Below, piece by piece: positions 5,594 to 9,893 of a stretch of 9,893 bases of DNA (positions are counted from its first letter, which is position 1; each line of letters starts with the position of its first letter). The notes under the pieces were generated by a model, which worked only from the letters and a program-made list of their open reading frames with translations, made no database searches and was not told where the DNA came from. This DNA comes from Victivallales bacterium Lenti_02 (lineage in GTDB: Bacteria; Verrucomicrobiota; Lentisphaeria; Oligosphaerales; Lenti-02), in assembly GCA_001603055.1 (NCBI GenBank), contig LVAZ01000177.1, forward strand, positions 1 to 9,893, in the 5' to 3' direction. The translations under genes were made by a program, and so were the position numbers.

Positions 5594-8500
5594 CTACTCG
5601 AAGGCCAGCTTCATGTCGTCGAGGTAGAAGATCCCATCGAGGTCGGCATCGGCCACGAAGCCGATCCAGCGCACATTCTCGAAGGATTCGTGCTTGTAGG
5701 GGAGGGTGAGGCGCAAGGTCTCGCCGCCGTGGCGGAGGACGAGGTCGTAGGTCTTCGGGGCGTCCGCGCCGAGCCGGAAGGTCATCTCGACCTGGGTCCA
5801 GGTGCCGGGGGGGGCCACCAGCACTTCCCGGCCATTGGCGACGATTTTGCCGTCGGTCGAGAACTGCATCGAGGGGCCGACCTGATTGGTGCTGCCCGCG
5901 CCGCGGAACTCGACGGTGAAGGGGGCCGGGGTCGCGGCGTGGAGCATGGCGGCGAAGGCGAAGGTGACCTGCCCCCGGTCCATGCGCTTGGGCGCCATGT
6001 GGATATAGGGGTAGAAGGTCTTCTCCAGCCCCTTGCGGTCCACGCAGCGGTAGGATTTGGTGCCGGTGAAGGCTGCCTCGTCGGTGACCGCGAAGGTCCC
6101 CTCGCCGGAGGTGCCGAGCCGGAATTGGTTGGGCTGGTATCCCACCGGCATGTCCTCGAAGTCCAGCGCGAAGGAGGCGAACCGGGCCAGATCGTCGGGG
6201 GTCCAGACGGGGGCGGGCTCCCGCCGGGTATGGCGGGAGGAAATGCTGGTCCATTCGGGATCGCCGTAGAGCCCGGCCTTGCGGATTTCCTCGTGGAAGG
6301 GGACGAAGCCGAGTTCCCGGACGGCGGGGGCGTCGGGGCGGAGGGTGAAGTCGAAGTTGGCGGGGTCGCGGAAGCCGGGGTCGCCGACCAGGGAGCCCGC
6401 GTCCTGGCCGGTGGCCTGCCATTCGGCGAAGGTTTTGCCGTCGAAGGTCAGCTCGGCGGCGGGGGCGATCGTGTGGTACATGTTCTGCCGCAGCAGGGAG
6501 GGCCGTTCCCCCTCGGCCCAGCCGCCGCGCAGGGCGATGTCGTCGTTCGCCACGTAGAGATTGCGGTACACCTCGAAATGGTTGCTTTTCAGACGGTGCA
6601 GGCCGCCCCGGCGGATGAAGCCGTCCCGCGCGAAGGCCCCGATGTTGTTGCGGAAGACGTTGTCCTGCCCCCAGTGCTGGAAGTAGGCGTGCCATTCGAG
6701 ATTGTAGACCAGATTGTTCTCGACCAGCGCCCCGCGCGACTGCTCGTCCAGGTAGATGCCCGCGTAGCCGCAGATGTAGGGGTAGGCGACGGCGTCGTGG
6801 ATCAGATTGTGGTGGATGTGGGTGTCGAGGGGGCCGAACTGGTAGACCCCGGCGGCGTCGGTGTGGTAGCGCAGGCCGAGGTGGTGGAAGTGGTTGTAGG
6901 CGACCACGTTGCCGTGCGAGTATTTCTCCCCCTGCCAGTTCCAGCGGGCATCGAGGGCCACCGCGTCCCAGTGGATGTCGAAGATTTCGTTGTGGGTGAT
7001 GCGGGTGCGGCTGGCGAAGCGGTTCACAATGCCGTAGCAGCCGTGCCAGATGGTGCCCAGCCGGTGGATGCAGTTGTTGTCGATCAGGAGATCGAGGACT
7101 TCGTTGACGCTGGCGTCCGGCTCGCCGCCCTCGCCGCCGACCCGCCGCAGGATCAGGTGGTCCAGCCGGGCGCCCGGTTCGCGGCCGCCGAAGGCGACGA
7201 GATTCCCCCCGGCGCGGAGCTGGGCGACGAGCGGCTGGTTGCCGAGTTCGCGGGAGCGGACCGTCGAGGCGAACCATTCCCGGCCGTTGCCGGTGTCGTA
7301 GGTGTGGATGGGGCCGTCGTTGATCTGGACGGACAGGGAGTCGGACTGGCCGTCGGGGGCGATGATCCGGGCGATCATCTCGTAGTCGCCCGCCGTCGGC
7401 GCATCGACCTTGAACCGGGCCCAGCCGCCGGTCTGCCCCTCGGGGAGGACCACATAGGCTCCGCCGGAGGCCTTGGCGTCCTGCCGCCGCTCCATGGGCG
7501 CGATCAGCTCCGCCGCCTCGGCTTCGAGGACCAGGTCGCCGGGCTGGGCCTGGAAACGGGGGGTGAGCAGGGTGCGCAGGTCGGTGACGCCGAGCTGCAT
7601 GGCCCCGGCGCCGAGATCGTGGAAATGGCAGCGCTGGACGCGCACGTCGCGGCAGCCGTCGGCCAGTTCGAGGGCGTATTCGCCGAGCTGGGCGAAGGTG
7701 CAGCCCTCGAAGGAGGCCGCGCGCAGCCCGTGGGCGACGATCCCGGCCGTCAGAAACATGTGGCCCTGGCGGTACATGCCGTTGTAGCGGTCCATGTCCC
7801 CGTCCAGATGGCGGAATTCGAGGTTCTGGAAATGGAGATGCTCGACGAAGCTGCCGGCGGCGAGGTCGCCCTCGATCTCCAGCATCCGCGACTGCATGAC
7901 CGGGGCGACGAACTCGAGCGCGTTCGGGTCTTCGCCGGGCAGGGGATAGTAGTAGAGTCTGCCCTGCCGGTAGTCCAGATACCACTCGCCGGGGTCGTCG
8001 AGGGCCTCGAAGACATTGCTCAGGTAGTAGCGGAAATTCCGCTCCCAGAAGTCCACGGTGCGCCCGTGCGAGCTGTGGAAGCGGACCACGCGGCGGCCGG
8101 GGACGATTTCCTCGAGGCGGTGGAGGGTGGGTGTCCAGGAGCAGAGCAGAACGACGTCGATGTCGGTGGGGTTGGACCAGTTGGGGTCGATATCGCCGGG
8201 CAAGTAGGCGAAGGCCTGGCGGGGGTCCTCGCCGGGGGCCTGGCCCTCGGCGCGGAGGACTTTCTGGTTCCAGTTGGGATAGCGGGCGCGGGTGCGGGAG
8301 AGGTTGTCGGCGAAGAGCGAGAAGAAGCGCTGGCCGACCGGCACTTCGAGCTGCCAGTAGGGCTTGCCGGGAGTCTGCCGCCAGGTGCCCTCGAGCACCC
8401 GTCCGCCGCTGAGCACTGCCCGTTCGCCGGGAAAGGAACGATAGATGACAGGGGCCTCGGCGCGGCCCGAGTCCGCCGGCCCGAAGGCCAGTTTCTCCGT

Positions 8501-8737
8501 CAGACGATAGGTGCCGCCGCGCAGCAGGACGGTGACCGGTTCGGCCAGGGGCCGGGGCAGGTCCCGCACGGCCTGCTGGGCGCGGGCCACTGTGGCGAAG
8601 GGCCGGGCCGCGCTGCCGTCGTTCCCGTCGTTCCCCGTGGGCGACACCTGGAATTCGCGCGCTGTCGCCATGCCGCAGACGGCCAGAAGGCTCAGGACCT
8701 GGGACGAAAGGCCTCGGGAGACGGGGTTGCTGACCAT
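5594..8737 (-). CDS. Secreted right-handed beta-helix protein, GH141-like, with nested carbohydrate-binding-like domain
   Basis: This 1047-residue protein has a signal peptide (1-26, cleavage likely after ATA). The start is ATG with GGAGA about 6-7 nt upstream. From residue 30 it shows the N-terminal pattern of large beta-helix glycosidases: VSPTGNDGNDGS, PFATVARAQQAVRD, LRGGTYRLTEKL, then RARYPN (150-154) and LDDPGEWYLDYRQGRLYYYP (246-265). Beta-helix coils run from about 295-390 and resume at about 545-735 (NNCIHRLG, NEIFDIH, NHFHHLG, HHNLIHD, GIYLDEQS, ENNLVYN). Between them, about 400-532 is a beta-sandwich resembling CBM6/35-type modules (LEAEAAEL, ASGGAYVVLPEG, WARFKVDAPTAGDYEM, LDHLILRR). 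About 855-1047 looks like a lectin-like jelly roll (FALDFED, GTWTQVEMTF, FYLDDMKLAFE). It probably degrades a complex polysaccharide outside the cytoplasm. GH141 and its catalytic acids are not proven here; other beta-helix families remain possible. Confidence 0.85.
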   Translation of the reverse strand: MVSNPVSRGLSSQVLSLLAVCGMATAREFQVSPTGNDGNDGSAARPFATVARAQQAVRDLPRPLAEPVTVLLRGGTYRLTEKLAFGPADSGRAEAPVIYRSFPGERAVLSGGRVLEGTWRQTPGKPYWQLEVPVGQRFFSLFADNLSRTRARYPNWNQKVLRAEGQAPGEDPRQAFAYLPGDIDPNWSNPTDIDVVLLCSWTPTLHRLEEIVPGRRVVRFHSSHGRTVDFWERNFRYYLSNVFEALDDPGEWYLDYRQGRLYYYPLPGEDPNALEFVAPVMQSRMLEIEGDLAAGSFVEHLHFQNLEFRHLDGDMDRYNGMYRQGHMFLTAGIVAHGLRAASFEGCTFAQLGEYALELADGCRDVRVQRCHFHDLGAGAMQLGVTDLRTLLTPRFQAQPGDLVLEAEAAELIAPMERRQDAKASGGAYVVLPEGQTGGWARFKVDAPTAGDYEMIARIIAPDGQSDSLSVQINDGPIHTYDTGNGREWFASTVRSRELGNQPLVAQLRAGGNLVAFGGREPGARLDHLILRRVGGEGGEPDASVNEVLDLLIDNNCIHRLGTIWHGCYGIVNRFASRTRITHNEIFDIHWDAVALDARWNWQGEKYSHGNVVAYNHFHHLGLRYHTDAAGVYQFGPLDTHIHHNLIHDAVAYPYICGYAGIYLDEQSRGALVENNLVYNLEWHAYFQHWGQDNVFRNNIGAFARDGFIRRGGLHRLKSNHFEVYRNLYVANDDIALRGGWAEGERPSLLRQNMYHTIAPAAELTFDGKTFAEWQATGQDAGSLVGDPGFRDPANFDFTLRPDAPAVRELGFVPFHEEIRKAGLYGDPEWTSISSRHTRREPAPVWTPDDLARFASFALDFEDMPVGYQPNQFRLGTSGEGTFAVTDEAAFTGTKSYRCVDRKGLEKTFYPYIHMAPKRMDRGQVTFAFAAMLHAATPAPFTVEFRGAGSTNQVGPSMQFSTDGKIVANGREVLVAPPGTWTQVEMTFRLGADAPKTYDLVLRHGGETLRLTLPYKHESFENVRWIGFVADADLDGIFYLDDMKLAFE

Positions 8738-8752
8738 GCGGATTCTCCGGCT

Positions 8753-8775
8753 GGGTACGGGGTTGCGGGTTGGGG
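8753..8775 (+). other. Potential G-quadruplex motif in the leader of the beta-helix gene
   Basis: The plus strand has four G-runs: GGG (8753-8755), GGGG (8759-8762), GGG (8767-8769) and GGGG (8772-8775), with loops of 3, 4 and 2 nt. This fits the standard G3+N1-7 pattern. It is on the template strand for the beta-helix gene, between the predicted promoter and the ribosome binding site. In DNA this GC-rich such motifs can arise by chance. Confidence 0.4.
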
Positions 8776-8804
8776 AACCTACTCCCCCCGCCCGCCGCCG
8801 TCAA
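8776..8804 (-). promoter_or_regulatory. Possible promoter of the beta-helix gene
   Basis: The 87-nt gap after the oxidoreductase contains TTGACG (8804-8799, five of six -35 positions) and, exactly 17 bp on, TAGGTT (8781-8776, three of six -10 positions). The leader would be about 32 nt. The spacer is extremely G-rich. It could give the beta-helix and F-family genes their own transcript; alternatively they are read from the oxidoreductase promoter. Confidence 0.3.
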
Positions 8805-8824
8805 CCGCTCCGCTGCCGTCCGGT

Positions 8825-9856
8825 CTACGGTTCGCGGCGGATGCGGCCGCGGATGGCCTGGCCGTTGGCCTGCTCGGTGGCGTACTGGGCCCAGTAGCCG
8901 TCCTCGCCGCTGGCGAGAATGGTGTCGGCCGTGCGGCCGTGCGCGACCACCTCGGCGAACTCGTTGACCACCAGGACGATGTCGCTGGTGTGGCCGGTTG
9001 GGCGCAGCTCGTGGGTTTCGCAGAGGGTGCGGCTGAACAGCTCCATGGTCATGTTCCGGAAATCGCGGCTGGAGCGGCAGATGGCCACCCCTTCGGTGCC
9101 GGCGATCTCCATCGTGTTGACCATGGGGCGGGGATCGATGTGGGCCGCCCAGGACAGGCTGGCGTTGAGGGTGACCAGCACACCGTTGTCGAGCTGGCCG
9201 ACGATGCCGATGTGGGTGGGCGGGGTGAAATCCTCGCCCATCCAGGCCCCGCGCGCGAACACGTCGGCCCAGACGCCGCCGACCAGGAAGCGGGCCTGGT
9301 CCAGCTTGTGGATGCCGCAGTCCAGGGCCCCCGCCAGCTCCATCAGGCGCGCCCGCCGCTGCTGGATGGGGCCGAAGCTCTTGTGGCCGTCCCACATGTT
9401 CGTGAAATGGAGCGCGTCGATCTCCCCGAAGCGGCCCTCGCGAATCCAGCGGCGGAGAATCTCGTTCTGTTCGCTGTAGCGGGTCTCGAAGTTGACCGCC
9501 AGGGTCAGGCCCGAGGCTTGCGCCAGGTCGGTCATCTCGCGGCATTCATCGAGGGTCGCGGCCATGGGCTTCTCGACGATGACATGCTTGCCCGCGCGGA
9601 GGGCGTCGGTCGCCAAACGGTAGTGATGGTCCATGCCGGCCGCGATGTAGACCGCGTCCAGCCCCGCCTCGGCCAGCATCCGGCGGTGGTCGTTGTACTT
9701 GGCTTCCACGGGCCGGGCAAAGGCCGCGGTGGCGGCGGGGTTCACGTCGCAAACCGCCACCAGGGCGCCGCCCGTGCAGGCGGGATCGAAAAAGGCCGGG
9801 CTCACCGCCTGCATGCCATGTTTGCCAAGACCGATCAAGCCGAAACGCAGCGCCAT
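8825..9856 (-). CDS. Gfo/Idh/MocA-family NAD(P)-dependent oxidoreductase
   Basis: This is a complete 343-residue protein, typical for the family, which oxidises or reduces sugars, inositols and sugar derivatives in the cytoplasm. The N-terminal Rossmann fold has FGLIGLGKHG (dinucleotide-binding GxGxxG at 9-14), then VCDVNP (35-40) and AVYIAAGMDHH (68-78). EKP at 95-97 holds the conserved Lys96, and DCGIHKLD (179-186) supplies Asp179 and His183, the usual catalytic pair. The C-terminal alpha/beta domain shows GQLDNGVLVTL (220-230) and MEIAGTEG (249-256). The ATG at 9856 has GAGG 7 nt upstream. There is no signal peptide. It precedes the beta-helix gene in the same direction, so it may process a sugar released by the two secreted enzymes. 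The exact substrate cannot be inferred from sequence. Confidence 0.9.
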   Translation of the reverse strand: MALRFGLIGLGKHGMQAVSPAFFDPACTGGALVAVCDVNPAATAAFARPVEAKYNDHRRMLAEAGLDAVYIAAGMDHHYRLATDALRAGKHVIVEKPMAATLDECREMTDLAQASGLTLAVNFETRYSEQNEILRRWIREGRFGEIDALHFTNMWDGHKSFGPIQQRRARLMELAGALDCGIHKLDQARFLVGGVWADVFARGAWMGEDFTPPTHIGIVGQLDNGVLVTLNASLSWAAHIDPRPMVNTMEIAGTEGVAICRSSRDFRNMTMELFSRTLCETHELRPTGHTSDIVLVVNEFAEVVAHGRTADTILASGEDGYWAQYATEQANGQAIRGRIRREP

Positions 9857-9893
9857 GCCGGAACCTCGCGGACGTTGTGGAAAGGGAAGCGAC

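Noticed and set aside
3985..5709. A 574-codon plus-strand open frame
   Set aside because: It runs antisense across three separate features (AbiEi, the promoter gap and the GspF-like gene). Its composition is typical of a shadow frame.
5559..9545. A 1328-codon open frame on the minus strand spanning the beta-helix and oxidoreductase genes
   Set aside because: Its translation is dominated by Arg, Pro and Gly with no domain, and it overlaps two genes with clear family motifs and ribosome binding sites. It is a GC-driven shadow frame.

Overview
The window is GC-rich bacterial DNA. All six genes I can support lie on the minus strand, so transcription runs from high to low coordinates. In that order they are: a Gfo/Idh/MocA-family oxidoreductase (9856-8825); a large secreted right-handed beta-helix protein of GH141-like type with an internal carbohydrate-binding-like domain (8737-5594); a short T2SS F-family (GspF/PilC-like) inner-membrane protein (5571-4591); an AbiEi/AbiEii type IV toxin-antitoxin pair (4446-2924); and a secreted DUF5060-plus-GH5-like glycoside hydrolase that runs off the left edge (2735-<1).

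Organism: nothing here fixes a species. High GC, large exported beta-helix and clan GH-A type glycosidases next to a Gfo/Idh/MocA oxidoreductase, and an F-family protein without its secretion partners together suggest a polysaccharide-degrading member of the PVC superphylum or a neighbouring phylum (for example Lentisphaerota, Kiritimatiellota, Planctomycetota or Hydrogenedentota). This is inference from gene content only.

Right part (4591-9893): this reads as a carbohydrate-processing block. The oxidoreductase would act on a sugar or sugar derivative in the cytoplasm. The beta-helix protein would bind and probably cleave a polysaccharide outside the cytoplasm. The F-family protein starts only 22 nt after the beta-helix stop and may be co-transcribed with it. 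A perfect 10-bp hairpin at 4546-4568 closes this block.

Middle part (2924-4506): the AbiE pair forms a self-contained cassette. It has its own extended -10 promoter, an imperfect inverted repeat centred on that promoter as a candidate AbiEi operator, good Shine-Dalgarno sequences, and a 4-nt GTGA overlap between antitoxin and toxin. Its GC content in hand-counted samples (47-62%) is lower than in the flanking genes (68-75%), which fits horizontal acquisition into a carbohydrate locus.

Left part (1-2923): a 188-nt gap with a possible promoter precedes the glycoside hydrolase gene. The very long open frames on the plus strand and in other minus frames are shadows of these GC-rich genes. I saw no tRNA, rRNA, CRISPR array, insertion sequence or recognisable riboswitch. 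I found no system I can defend as wholly new. The best leads are the lone F-family protein, the domain nested inside the beta-helix, and the promoter/operator layout of the AbiE cassette.
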